From: BOG-908 sp965198855
Lineage (GTDB): Bacteria > Pseudomonadota > Alphaproteobacteria > Acetobacterales > Acetobacteraceae
DNA: 64,000 nucleotides
Direction: 5' to 3'
Assembly: GCA_965198855.1 (NCBI GenBank)
Contig: CBDAPZ010000002.1
Coordinates: forward strand, 1,860,001-1,924,000
In this document: positions 7,981 through 16,879 of the stretch, in pieces
How the letters are laid out: every line of letters begins with the position of its first letter
How positions within the stretch are numbered: the stretch's first letter is position 1
The notes under the pieces: generated by a model
Database searches by the model: none
What the model was told of the DNA's origin: nothing
The model's input: only the letters and a program-made list of their open reading frames with translations
Made by a program: the position numbers and the translations under genes

Positions 7981-9420
7981 ATGTTCGTGACGCAACTGCC
8001 AGCTGAGGGGCCGACCCGGACAACGAGTACTGCTCTGTCGGTTCGTGCGTCGCGCCCACAGAGCGGGCTGCGACTGACACCGCTTCTCGCTGCCGCGGAT
8101 ATGGCAGCGCTCGCCGTCTGCTTTCTCGTGGCCCGGATCGGCGCTGTCGACGCGTCGTTCGCCGACGGCGAGAGCACACGTTTCATCACCACCTTCGTGG
8201 TCGCCGCGGCCGGCGTGTTCTGCCTGTTGGCAGCCCGCCGGCACTATGTCAGCCGGTTGCCGCTATGGACCGAGATACAGCATCTGAGCCTTGTCTGCGG
8301 GCTCGCGATCCTGTTCAGCGTCTGTGTCGATATGCTGCAGCAGCGTTGGGCGTTCGTCTTGGTCCTCGCGGTCTGGCTGCCGTTCCCCGTGCTTGCCCTG
8401 GCAATGCGTGCCGTCCTGCGACGCGAACTCGGCCATCGCGGGTTGTGGCAGATCCGCACCGTTCTGGTCGGCCGCCCTGAGGCCGCGCAGGAAATCGTCA
8501 CCGCTCTCACGTCGGAGCCTTCGCTTGGCTACACGGTTGTCGCCGCCCTGGCTGCGGATGCACCGACCTTGCAACGCCCTGGAATCGCCTGGCGCCAGGT
8601 GCTCGACAACCATAGCGCTGCCCTGGTCATCCTTATCGGTGATCCCTGTATCGAGCTCGGTCGCACCCGTGTGGAATCGCTGGTACGCGAGCGCATCCCG
8701 TTCGCGGTGATGCCGCAGCCGGCCGGGTTGCCGGTCGCGGGCTTCGCGCCGACCTCGTTCATCAGCCACGACACCATGTTGATCCTGTATCGAAACAATT
8801 TGGCGCAGCCGATGTCGCGCGCGATCAAAATCGCGTTCGACCTGTTCGCAGCAGCCACCGGATTGCTGCTGGCATTGCCGGTATTCCTGGTAATCGCGGC
8901 TCTGGTGAAGCTAGATGGCGGGCCGGTGTTTTTTTCGCACAAGCGCATCGGTGCCGGCGGCCGCACTTTCGGCTGTCTGAAATTCCGCTCGATGCGGACC
9001 GACGCCGATGCGATCCTGGAGCGGCTTCTGCAATCCGATCCGGCGGCGAAGGCCGAGTGGGCGCAGACACAGAAGCTGCTGAAGGATCCGCGCACCACTC
9101 CCATCGGCCGCGTGCTGCGCGCCACCAGCCTCGACGAGCTGCCGCAGCTATTCAATGTGCTGCGCCTGGAAATGAGCCTGGTCGGCCCACGCCCCATTGT
9201 GGCCGGCGAAGTCCATCATTATGGCGAGGATATCGCCTATTATTATGAGACGCGGCCAGGCCTCACCGGCCTGTGGCAGGTCAGCGGCCGCACCGGGACC
9301 ACCTATGCGCGCCGGGTGCAGCTCGACAGCTGGTATGTGAGGAATTGGAGCATCTGGCACGATCTGGCCATTCTGGCGCAGACGGTACCCGCGGTGCTCA
9401 AGCGCAAGGGTGCGGTGTGA
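7981..9420 (+). CDS. Polyprenyl-phosphate phosphoglycosyltransferase (GumD/WbaP type), initiates EPS repeat unit
   Basis: 479 residues. The N-terminal third has several hydrophobic helices and the middle a CoA-binding-like domain. The C-terminal part is a bacterial sugar transferase domain with 'K-F-R-S-M', 'D-E-L-P-Q-L-F-N-V', 'S-L-V-G-P-R-P' and 'R-P-G-L-T-G-L-W-Q-V-S-G-R'. It transfers a sugar-1-phosphate from UDP-sugar to undecaprenyl phosphate at the inner membrane, the first step of EPS assembly. It opens the core operon; its TGA overlaps the next gene's ATG. Whether the sugar is glucose or galactose cannot be told. Confidence 0.92.
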   Translation: MFVTQLPAEGPTRTTSTALSVRASRPQSGLRLTPLLAAADMAALAVCFLVARIGAVDASFADGESTRFITTFVVAAAGVFCLLAARRHYVSRLPLWTEIQHLSLVCGLAILFSVCVDMLQQRWAFVLVLAVWLPFPVLALAMRAVLRRELGHRGLWQIRTVLVGRPEAAQEIVTALTSEPSLGYTVVAALAADAPTLQRPGIAWRQVLDNHSAALVILIGDPCIELGRTRVESLVRERIPFAVMPQPAGLPVAGFAPTSFISHDTMLILYRNNLAQPMSRAIKIAFDLFAAATGLLLALPVFLVIAALVKLDGGPVFFSHKRIGAGGRTFGCLKFRSMRTDADAILERLLQSDPAAKAEWAQTQKLLKDPRTTPIGRVLRATSLDELPQLFNVLRLEMSLVGPRPIVAGEVHHYGEDIAYYYETRPGLTGLWQVSGRTGTTYARRVQLDSWYVRNWSIWHDLAILAQTVPAVLKRKGAV

Positions 9421-10721
9421 TGCGCTTGGGTTTCTGGCAAAGCCTGCTCGCCTTCTTCCGTCCCGCAGCACGTCCGGCGCCACAGGCACCGCGGCGTGCA
9501 TTCGCGCAGCAGGAGGCCGCACCCGCCGAACAGCAGCAGCCCAGTTCGTTGGCTGCGGCCCGTGTCTTCACACCGACCCAACCTAAACCGGGGGCACGCC
9601 AGCTCACCGGGCGGCAGGCGGAATTGCGCCGTATCCTGCAGGCGCTGATCGATGAACACGCGCATGTCGTGCTCTATTCCGAGCGCGGGCGCGGCAAGAC
9701 CTCGCTGGCCAACGCCGTTGTCGAAGGCCTGCGCCGTGCCGACGTGGCGGTCGGCCGCTACACCTGCGACGCCAGCAGCGATTTCGACAGCATCCTGCGC
9801 GGCATCGCGCGCAGCCTGCCGATGGCGTTTTTGGCCGGTCATCCGCCGGCGGATAGCCAAGGCTGCGAGGCCGCCTTGCCGCAGCGGCCGGTCCGCCCCG
9901 AGGATGTGGTCGATCTGCCGGGCAAGCTCAATTGCGGCATGCTGGTTGCCGTCATCGACGAGTTCGACCGTGTTCTCGACGCTGCCACGCGCACGCGGCT
10001 CGCCGACACCATCAAGCAGCTTTCAGACCGCGACGTGCCCCTGCGTTTCCTGGTGATGGGTGTCGCGGAAAACCTCGACCAGATCATCGGCCAGCATCCC
10101 TCCATCCAGCGCAGCGTGCTCGGCGTGCATTTACCGCTGTTCACCGACCGCGACGTGGCGCAGCTGCTGAGCAAGGCAACCCAAGAAAGCGGCTTCATCT
10201 TCCCGCCGGACGCACTTGCGCGAGTCACCATACTGGCACGCGGCATGCCCTATATGGCGCAGCTGCTTGGCTTGCGGCTGACCCAGGCGGCATTGGCCCG
10301 CAGTTCGGCCACCATCTCCTCCGCGGATTTCGATACCGGGGTCGCGCAGATGCTGATCGAGGCCAACCCGCGCACCGCCGCCCTCTACGACAAGCTGACC
10401 GATCGTGGCCGTGCCACGGAAATGGTGCGCTCGCTGCGCCGCCTTGCAACTGCGCCGCAGGATGCTTGGGGCCGCATGGAACAGGCACGTCTGCTGGACG
10501 GTGGTGTGACCGTCGGCGGCCGCCGACTGTCCGCAGCGTGCTGGGAGCGGCTGCTGGAGACCGGCGTGCTCGCGACCATCGGCGACGACGAGGCCACCGT
10601 GATTTTCGCCGAGCGTCCGCTCATGCACCACGTGCTGCTTCTAGCCGCCAACGACATCGCCGATTCTGAACCGGCAGAGCGCCAGCCTGTCCCATTGAGG
10701 CCGCTCGCCTCGCAAGCCTGA
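9420..10721 (+). CDS. Soluble AAA/AAA_16-type ATPase embedded in the EPS operon
   Basis: 433 residues from the ATG at 9420 that overlaps the upstream TGA. A Pro/Ala/Gln-rich N-terminal 60 residues lead to a P-loop (E-R-G-R-G-K-T-S, 88-95) and Walker B V-I-D-E-F-D at 178-183, then an Orc/STAND-like helical lid and a C-terminal part resembling winged-helix. No membrane span. ATPases of this sort are not part of the standard Wzx/Wzy toolkit. Its place between the phosphoglycosyltransferase and the chain-length protein, whose own kinase P-loop is degenerate, suggests it powers or regulates assembly. The function is unknown. Confidence 0.75.
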   Translation: MRLGFWQSLLAFFRPAARPAPQAPRRAFAQQEAAPAEQQQPSSLAAARVFTPTQPKPGARQLTGRQAELRRILQALIDEHAHVVLYSERGRGKTSLANAVVEGLRRADVAVGRYTCDASSDFDSILRGIARSLPMAFLAGHPPADSQGCEAALPQRPVRPEDVVDLPGKLNCGMLVAVIDEFDRVLDAATRTRLADTIKQLSDRDVPLRFLVMGVAENLDQIIGQHPSIQRSVLGVHLPLFTDRDVAQLLSKATQESGFIFPPDALARVTILARGMPYMAQLLGLRLTQAALARSSATISSADFDTGVAQMLIEANPRTAALYDKLTDRGRATEMVRSLRRLATAPQDAWGRMEQARLLDGGVTVGGRRLSAACWERLLETGVLATIGDDEATVIFAERPLMHHVLLLAANDIADSEPAERQPVPLRPLASQA

Positions 10722-10776
10722 GCAACCGACCGCCGACCGATCGCCAATTTGGGCGACCTCCAGCAAGGATCCCGTC

Positions 10777-12867
10777 TTGGATATCACCGCAGCCGCCCCC
10801 GTTTCCGAGCAGCAAGGCGGCATCGTCAAGCTGTCGCAGCTGGTCCATGCACTGCGCCGCCACGTGCCATTGATCGTGGGGCTTGGCCTGCTCGGTGGTG
10901 CTGCGGGTGTCTGGTACGCGCATAGCCTGCCGCGCACCTACACTGCCTATGCGTCGCTCGCGGTCGAAGGCCAGCAGATCGCCATCCCGCAGCTGCAGGG
11001 TGCACTGCGCAGCAACAACATGCCTGATCCCATGCCTATCGTGCGCACCGAGATGCAGGCTCTGACGTCGCAAGGGCTGCTGCAGAGCGTGATCGACAAG
11101 CTCGGCCTCGCACAGGATCCGGAGTTCAACCAGGCTTTGCGGCCGCCAACCATTTCGGATCGCATCAAATCGGCGCTGAAATCGCTGTTGCCGCATGGGC
11201 CCGCCGGCGGCCCGTCGCCCGGGCCGGACCAGTCGGTGTTCAACGCGGTCGATCATGCGCTCGCCGCTTTCCAGGATAATCGCAGCCTGGTCATCTCGCT
11301 GGGCTTTACCGCGCAGGATCCCCGCCTGGCGGCCAATTTCGTCAATACTCTGATCGACTCCTATCTCTTGCAGCGCGAGGGCCGTCGCGTCGGTGCCAAT
11401 GCGGGCGCCAACGCGGCATTGGTCGCCCGTATCGCCCAGGCAAAAACCCAGCTCGATGGGCTTGAGCAGAAGATGAGCGCGCTGCGCAGCGAGAGCGACA
11501 TCGTCGCCGTACGCGCCGGCAGCGTCGGCCAGCAGCAGGTGGAGGAGCTGGCCACCGCAGCGGCGCGCGCCTCTGTCGAGCGCACCGAGTTGCAGGCCAA
11601 TTGGAACCGCGTCTCGGAGCTGCAGAAGCGTGGCCAAGGCTCGGCAATCGCCAGCGTGCTCGATTCGCCAACGGTCGCCCGGCTGCGCGACCAAGAGGCG
11701 GAGGCGAGTGCCAAGGTCGCCTCGTTGCAGGCGCATTACGGCGATGCCTATCCTGGCATGCGCAGTGCGAAAGCCGATCTGGGCGCCATCAGGGCCCAGC
11801 TTGCCGGTGAAAGCGGCCGCATCGTGGCGTCCCTGGGGGCTCAGCTTGAGTCGGCAAAGCAGAAGGAGGCCAGCCTTGCCGGCCAGCTCGCGACCGCCCG
11901 GCGCGCCGGCGTGGAAGCCGAGAATGCCAATGCACAGCTCGCGCAGCTCGGCAAGGAAGCGGATACCCGGCGGTCCCTCTATCAGACCTTGTTGCAGAGC
12001 GAGCAGCAGACGGAGGCGGAGCCGGCAAATGCCCATAGCGACGATATTCGCGTGCTCAGTTCGGCTGTCGCACCAGGCAACCCGTCTGGCCCAAAATCCG
12101 GCTTGATCGACGGCATGTCAGGACTTGGCGGTCTGATACTTGGCTGTGGGATCGCCTTGCTGCGCCAGCGCAGCGAAGGGGGCGCGGATGATGGCGCCGA
12201 CCTCGCCTGGGCTACCGGGCTCAACGTGCTGGCGACGCTGCCGAGGCGGTTCGTGAGACAGGGCATCGCTGCGCGCGTGTTGACGGCTCCCGATGGTCCT
12301 GAAGCGCAGGCGATGAACGCGCTGCGCGACCGTATCCGATTCGCCGGGCGGCGAGGCGCACCGCGCTCGGTGCAGATCGTGCCGCCGCGTCCCGGCGCCG
12401 CAGGTGCAGAGCTCGCCGTCGCTTTTGCCCGTGCCGCGGCCAATGCAGGCGAGCGCGTGCTGCTCGTAGAATTCGACAGCGAAGCCGCCTGTGTCGCTAA
12501 GGTGCTCGGTCTTCGTCCGGAAAACCTTCCGAAGCTGGACCAGGGCACGGATTGGCGCGAGGTGGCGATCCCCGATGCTGCAAGCCCGCTCGACGTGCTG
12601 CTGGCGCAAAGCCGCAACTCCGGCGCCCCGGCTCTGCTGTCGGGTGCCACCATGGAGAACCTGCTGGAAGAGGCGCGCGACACCTATCAGCTAGTTGTCG
12701 TCTCCGGCGCCCCTTCGGCATCGGCGGCCGCTGAAGCCATGGCGGCGCGGGTCAATCTTACTGTGCTGGTGCTGGAGCGACGCGCCGGCAGCGCTGCGGC
12801 GCAGGGGATCGCACAGCGTTTCAGCCGCAGGCCCGGCGCAGGCTTGGCGGCGGTAGTCCTCGGATGA
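10777..12867 (+). CDS. Wzz/GumC-type polysaccharide co-polymerase with a degenerate tyrosine-kinase domain
   Basis: 696 residues from a TTG at 10777 preceded by AAGGAT. A first membrane helix (about 33-50) precedes a long periplasmic coiled-coil with a GNVR-like segment. A second helix (about 447-462) leads to a cytoplasmic BY-kinase-like domain. That domain lacks its motifs: the P-loop position reads P-G-A-A-G-A-E-L (539-546, no G-K-T), the Walker A' site reads L-V-E-F-D-S-E (563-569), Walker B reads V-V-V-S-G-A-P (640-646), and there is no C-terminal Tyr cluster. It should set chain length but probably cannot bind ATP or phosphorylate. Its stop overlaps the next ATG (ATGA). Confidence 0.85.
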   Translation: MDITAAAPVSEQQGGIVKLSQLVHALRRHVPLIVGLGLLGGAAGVWYAHSLPRTYTAYASLAVEGQQIAIPQLQGALRSNNMPDPMPIVRTEMQALTSQGLLQSVIDKLGLAQDPEFNQALRPPTISDRIKSALKSLLPHGPAGGPSPGPDQSVFNAVDHALAAFQDNRSLVISLGFTAQDPRLAANFVNTLIDSYLLQREGRRVGANAGANAALVARIAQAKTQLDGLEQKMSALRSESDIVAVRAGSVGQQQVEELATAAARASVERTELQANWNRVSELQKRGQGSAIASVLDSPTVARLRDQEAEASAKVASLQAHYGDAYPGMRSAKADLGAIRAQLAGESGRIVASLGAQLESAKQKEASLAGQLATARRAGVEAENANAQLAQLGKEADTRRSLYQTLLQSEQQTEAEPANAHSDDIRVLSSAVAPGNPSGPKSGLIDGMSGLGGLILGCGIALLRQRSEGGADDGADLAWATGLNVLATLPRRFVRQGIAARVLTAPDGPEAQAMNALRDRIRFAGRRGAPRSVQIVPPRPGAAGAELAVAFARAAANAGERVLLVEFDSEAACVAKVLGLRPENLPKLDQGTDWREVAIPDAASPLDVLLAQSRNSGAPALLSGATMENLLEEARDTYQLVVVSGAPSASAAAEAMAARVNLTVLVLERRAGSAAAQGIAQRFSRRPGAGLAAVVLG

Positions 12868-14009
12868 CTGCCGCGTTGCTGCTGAGTGCCGCCGTGCTGT
12901 TGTGTCTGGCGCAGCACCCGTTCATCACCTATCCGCTCAGCCTGGCAGTGCTGCGCCGCGTGCGACCGCGCCCGCTGGCCGGCGGAACAACCCCGGCGAC
13001 CGCCGCACTCTGCGTCTGCGCTTTTCGCGAGGAGCGCGTCATCCACGAGAAGGCGCTGAACATGCTGGCGATGCGGGCTGCCTTTCCGTCGCTCGAGCTG
13101 TTTGTCTATGTCGATGGCGGCGACGAGGGCGACGCGACGGCTGCTGCGCTGGCGCCGTTCGAACCCGGCATCCGCGTGGTGCGCGCAGCACAGCGCACCG
13201 GCAAGACGGCCGGCATGAACGCGCTGCTGGCGCTCACCAACGCCGACTGCGTCGTCTTCAGCGACGCGAACGTGGTGTTCGATTCCGCCGCATTGCCCGC
13301 GCTGCTGAAACCCTTCGCCGATCCGGCCGTCGGCGTGGTGTGCGGGCATCTGCGTTATCGCGAGGTGCCCGGTAGTGCGACGGCCGCCACCGGCTCGCTA
13401 TACTGGCGATTCGAGGAGGCGCTCAAGCGGCTGGAAAGTGCCACTGGCTCGGTGATGGGCGCCGACGGCTCTATCTTCGCCATGCGACGGGCCTTCTGCC
13501 GCCCTGTGCCGCCGCATCTGATCGACGACATGTATACCTCGCTGGCAGCACTCTGCGATGGCGCACGGATCGTGCGAGTCGAGGACGCGTTCGCCTACGA
13601 GGATCAGGTGTCCCGCGCACACGAGGAATTCCGCCGCAAGACCCGCATCGCCTGCCAGGCCTTCAACGTGTATCGCGCGCTGCGCCCGAAGCTTGCTCGG
13701 CTCGCGCTGCTGGACCGTTATAAATTCGTCTCGCATAAGCTGATACGCTGGTTCGTGGCGCCGATCGGTGCTCTTGGCACCGCATTGCTCGCAGCAGGTC
13801 TGGCCAGTGCTGGCGCGTGGATTCTGCTGATCCTACTCGCATTCGCCGTGCTAGGTGCCGTCGTGCTGCCGCAGACAAGGGCGCTTCTGTCGGCTTTCCT
13901 CGGTACGGCGGTCGGCGTTTGGCAGTCGCTGCGTGGCGAGCAATTTCAGACCTGGGAGCCGCCGGCCTCGAGTCGATCCTTTCCGGGCCTCGCCGGCGCA
14001 GCGCAATGA
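12864..14009 (+). CDS. Membrane-anchored family 2 glycosyltransferase
   Basis: 381 residues. An N-terminal hydrophobic helix is followed by a GT2 catalytic domain: 'C-V-C-A-F-R-E-E', 'Y-V-D-G-G-D-E-G-D', 'S-D-A-N' and 'Y-E-D-Q-V' with a distal 'R-R-K-T-R'. Two C-terminal helices close the protein. This layout resembles processive or membrane GT2 enzymes (cellulose synthase-like, Pfam GT2_2/GT2_3), although the Q-x-x-R-W motif is not intact. It is coupled by ATGA overlaps on both sides within the EPS operon. Confidence 0.85.
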   Translation: MTAALLLSAAVLLCLAQHPFITYPLSLAVLRRVRPRPLAGGTTPATAALCVCAFREERVIHEKALNMLAMRAAFPSLELFVYVDGGDEGDATAAALAPFEPGIRVVRAAQRTGKTAGMNALLALTNADCVVFSDANVVFDSAALPALLKPFADPAVGVVCGHLRYREVPGSATAATGSLYWRFEEALKRLESATGSVMGADGSIFAMRRAFCRPVPPHLIDDMYTSLAALCDGARIVRVEDAFAYEDQVSRAHEEFRRKTRIACQAFNVYRALRPKLARLALLDRYKFVSHKLIRWFVAPIGALGTALLAAGLASAGAWILLILLAFAVLGAVVLPQTRALLSAFLGTAVGVWQSLRGEQFQTWEPPASSRSFPGLAGAAQ

Positions 14010-15181
14010 TGCAGATTGCGCTCGTCGATCCCTCGCTGTTCACCCTGCCTTACGACACGGCGCTCGCAACCGGCCTGGAAGATGCAGGCCACCATGTCGT
14101 TCTGCATGGGCGTCCGCTCCGAAAGGGCGAGGATGTTCCGGCGGGTGTGAGTGTCCAGCCGGATTTTTACCGCGTCACCGATCGTGGCGCGGTGGCCGCT
14201 TTGCCAGGCTCGTTGCGACTGGCCGCCAAGGGGCTAGACCATTTGGGCTCGCTGATAGGGCTGGCCGCCCGGTTGAGGCGCCTCAAGCCGGATGTGATCC
14301 ATTTCCAGTGGCTTGCCCTCCCTATGTTCGACCGGCTGCTGCTCCCCGCACTGCGCCGCATCGCACCTCTCGTACTGACCGTGCATGATACCAATCCGTT
14401 CAACGGCGATCCCTCCGCCGGGCTGCAACTGCGCGGCTTCAGCGCTTGCCTGCAGCAATTCGACGGACTGATCGTGCATACGGAGCAGGGCCGCGAGCGG
14501 CTGCAGGGCTTTGGTGTGCAGGCTGACCGTATCGCTGTCATTCCGCACGGCCTCCTTCACCCGGTGGCAGAGGCAGCGCCGGCGGCTGACCCACGCCTGA
14601 CCTTCCTGATGTTCGGTAAGATCAAGCCCTATAAAGGCGCCGATGTCGCAATCGAAGCTCTTGCCGCTTTGCCGGACGATCTGCGCAGTCGCGCAAGGCT
14701 GCGCATCGTCGGCCAGCCTTATATGGACCTTGCGTCCTTGCAGCAGGCTGCCGAGGGGCTTGGCAGCGCGGTCTCGATCGAGACCGGCTTCGTGGCTGAC
14801 GGCAATATCGCCTCGCTCTTCGACGCAGGCACGGTGGCGCTGTTCCCCTATCGCGAGATCGAGGCGAGCGGCGTGATGTTCATGGCGCTCGCCTATGGTC
14901 GGCCGATCATCGCCTCACGGATCGGCAGCTTCGCCGAAACCCTGCAGGACGGGGTGCAAGGGCGCCTCCTGCCGGCAGGCAATGTCGCGGCGCTCACCGC
15001 TGCCATGGCTGAGATGATCGCAAACCCGGGTTTCGTGGCCGATGCCGCGCAGGCTTCGCGTGCACTGGCGCTTGAGACGCCCAGCTGGAAAACGATCGGG
15101 ACACGGACAGCTCAGCTCTACGCCGCCATGCAGCGCAAGCCTGCGCCGGCCGCCTTCGGCTCCAGACGCGCGGCGGCCTGA
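14006..15181 (+). CDS. Family 4 (GT-B) glycosyltransferase
   Basis: 391 residues from the ATG at 14006 (a second ATG follows at once, 14009), overlapping the previous stop. The C-terminal half is a Glycos_transf_1 domain: 'F-G-K-I-K-P-Y-K-G-A-D' and 'F-P-Y-R-E-I-E-A-S-G-V-M-F-M-A-L-A-Y-G-R-P-I', carrying the E-x7-E-like donor-binding motif. It has no membrane span and probably adds one sugar to the lipid-linked EPS intermediate. A longer upstream open frame exists but lies inside the GT2 gene and is not used here. Confidence 0.9.
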   Translation: MMQIALVDPSLFTLPYDTALATGLEDAGHHVVLHGRPLRKGEDVPAGVSVQPDFYRVTDRGAVAALPGSLRLAAKGLDHLGSLIGLAARLRRLKPDVIHFQWLALPMFDRLLLPALRRIAPLVLTVHDTNPFNGDPSAGLQLRGFSACLQQFDGLIVHTEQGRERLQGFGVQADRIAVIPHGLLHPVAEAAPAADPRLTFLMFGKIKPYKGADVAIEALAALPDDLRSRARLRIVGQPYMDLASLQQAAEGLGSAVSIETGFVADGNIASLFDAGTVALFPYREIEASGVMFMALAYGRPIIASRIGSFAETLQDGVQGRLLPAGNVAALTAAMAEMIANPGFVADAAQASRALALETPSWKTIGTRTAQLYAAMQRKPAPAAFGSRRAAA

Positions 15182-15184
15182 GGC

Positions 15185-16441
15185 ATGTCGGCCAGCCTGC
15201 ACGCCGGCGCGTCTGAGCGTGCGATGCTGCGCACGGATGCTGCGGCTCCTGGTTTGAGAAAGGCCGACTGGTTCGTGCCGGCGGTGCTCGGAAGTTGCCT
15301 GTTCCTGCAGCGCTTCGGCATCCCGTTCGGTGCGCTCTCCATCAACGTCGTCGGCCCGATCGGCCTCTGCTGTGCGGCCGTCGGGCTCGCCACCGGCCGC
15401 CTCGCCTTGCATCGCGGCCGCTTGCTGGTGTTCGGCCTGTTTCTGCTCTGCATCTTCGTCGGTAGTGCCATCAACGGGGCCGTGCCCGATGCCTTTGCCG
15501 CGAGCAATGCCTACTCGACGCTGCAATTCGTGGCGATCACCGGGTTTGCCGTGTTGAGCTTTGCCGAGCCGATGGGCGAGCGAGCGTTTTTTGGCATCGT
15601 CAACCGCCTGCTGCTGATCGTGGCGGCAGCCGGCATCGTGCAATTCGCAATCCAATTTGCCGGATTGCGTATTTTCAGTTTCGCAGGCTTCGTGCCCGGC
15701 TGGCTGCTGAACGAGACCGGCTGGAACCTCGAAATACCGATCGGGCTCGGCGAGGCGCTAAAATCGAACGGGTTTTTCCTCGTCGAACCCTCGGTCATGT
15801 CGCAGTTCATGGCTGTGGCACTGATGATCGAGATGCTGGCCTTCCGCCGTCTGCCATACCTCCTCACCTTTCTCGCCGGTTTTGCCTTGTCATTCTCCGG
15901 CACTGGCTGGATCGTGCTGCTGGTGTTCGTCGCCGTCGTCGCGATCCGACTGGGCGGACGCGGGGTTGCGGTGGCGGCGGCGATGATCGCGATCATCGCA
16001 TTGGCAGCCGGCACGCTGATGCTGATTTCGCCGGACGTGGCCGCCATCGCCGCCGGACGTGTCCACGAGTTCCAGCAGCCGGGCACCAGCGGGCATATGC
16101 GCTTCATCACCCCGTTCTGGATGCTCGCCGACGAGTTGCAACGAACGCCGTCGCTCGCCTTTTTCGGCATTGGCGGTGGGGTGAGTGAGCATCTGGTGCT
16201 CCCCTACGCCTATGATGTGAACACACCGGTCAAGATCGGCGTGGAATATGGGTTTCCGGCCTTGACCTGCTACCTGCTGCTGTTCCTGGTCGGCGCACGC
16301 TCGCGGCTGCAGAGCGTGCTGGTGGTGCCGGGTTTTGTTCTGCTGACGATTACCGGCGGCTACCAGCAATTCGCCCCGGTCGTGTTCTTCGTCTCACTGA
16401 TCTGTTCCGTAGCCCGGCTGCGCCCGGAGCAAACGCGCTGA
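15185..16441 (+). CDS. Wzy/O-antigen-ligase-like EPS polymerase
   Basis: 418 residues with roughly ten hydrophobic helices and a larger periplasmic loop ('R-V-H-E-F-Q-Q-P-G-T-S-G-H-M-R-F'). Arg/His residues in that loop recall the Wzy/WaaL family. It would polymerise undecaprenyl-linked repeat units on the periplasmic side. It follows the GT4 gene by 3 bases and closes the core operon. Wzy proteins share little sequence, so the call rests on topology and context. Confidence 0.75.
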   Translation: MSASLHAGASERAMLRTDAAAPGLRKADWFVPAVLGSCLFLQRFGIPFGALSINVVGPIGLCCAAVGLATGRLALHRGRLLVFGLFLLCIFVGSAINGAVPDAFAASNAYSTLQFVAITGFAVLSFAEPMGERAFFGIVNRLLLIVAAAGIVQFAIQFAGLRIFSFAGFVPGWLLNETGWNLEIPIGLGEALKSNGFFLVEPSVMSQFMAVALMIEMLAFRRLPYLLTFLAGFALSFSGTGWIVLLVFVAVVAIRLGGRGVAVAAAMIAIIALAAGTLMLISPDVAAIAAGRVHEFQQPGTSGHMRFITPFWMLADELQRTPSLAFFGIGGGVSEHLVLPYAYDVNTPVKIGVEYGFPALTCYLLLFLVGARSRLQSVLVVPGFVLLTITGGYQQFAPVVFFVSLICSVARLRPEQTR

Positions 16442-16459
16442 ACGGCAGGCGAGACCACG

Positions 16460-16738
16460 TCACTGCCGGGCAGCACGCACCACTTTCCGGCAGGAGAGGG
16501 AGGTGTCGATCATGTGGTCCTTCAGGCAGATCAGCACGGATGACGCAGTTGGCGTGCTGTCCAGGGGATGCGGACAAAGCCGGTCGTAATCCCCGGCACA
16601 AGCGCTTGGCAGCGCGTGCAAGGCTGCGTGGCGTGCCGCCTCGGCATCGATACCTGGTGTTGCTGCGAACGCTGCGAGAGTGCCGTGCATGGCGGTACAG
16701 AGCGTGAAGAAAGCAAGTAGAAGGTGGCGGTTTGCCAT
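16460..16738 (-). CDS. Small secreted protein with one GLG1-like cysteine-rich repeat
   Basis: 92 residues from the ATG at 16738, preferred over upstream starts because GGAG lies 7 bases before it. A signal peptide ('H-L-L-L-A-F-F-T-L-C', cleavage near A-F-A-A) is followed by a mature domain with four Cys spaced like the eukaryotic-type 'Cys-rich repeat' (C-A-G-D-Y-D-R-L-C-P ... L-I-C-L-K-D-H ... L-S-C-R-K-V-V). Such repeats occur in small periplasmic proteins of unknown function. It ends 18 bases from the Wzy-like stop on the opposite strand. Confidence 0.65.
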   Translation of the reverse strand: MANRHLLLAFFTLCTAMHGTLAAFAATPGIDAEAARHAALHALPSACAGDYDRLCPHPLDSTPTASSVLICLKDHMIDTSLSCRKVVRAARQ

Positions 16739-16879
16739 TGTTGGCTCCGATGCAGCGATGGCCGACAGGTTGCCCGCCGGAGAGTTAACCATCAAGACAC
16801 TGGATCAGTGCTGCCGCCAATGCCGGCTTCAGAGTAACCGTGTCGGAGCCGGCGCGTGACATCAAGGAAGAATGGAAAA

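Noticed and set aside
7693..8244. Minus-strand frame between the Crp/Fnr gene and the phosphoglycosyltransferase
   Set aside because: Low-complexity composition and overlap with the real transferase N-terminus.
13817..14005. N-terminal extension of the GT4 gene
   Set aside because: It lies inside the upstream GT2 gene; the ATG at 14006 overlapping the GT2 stop gives a normal GT4 N-terminus.
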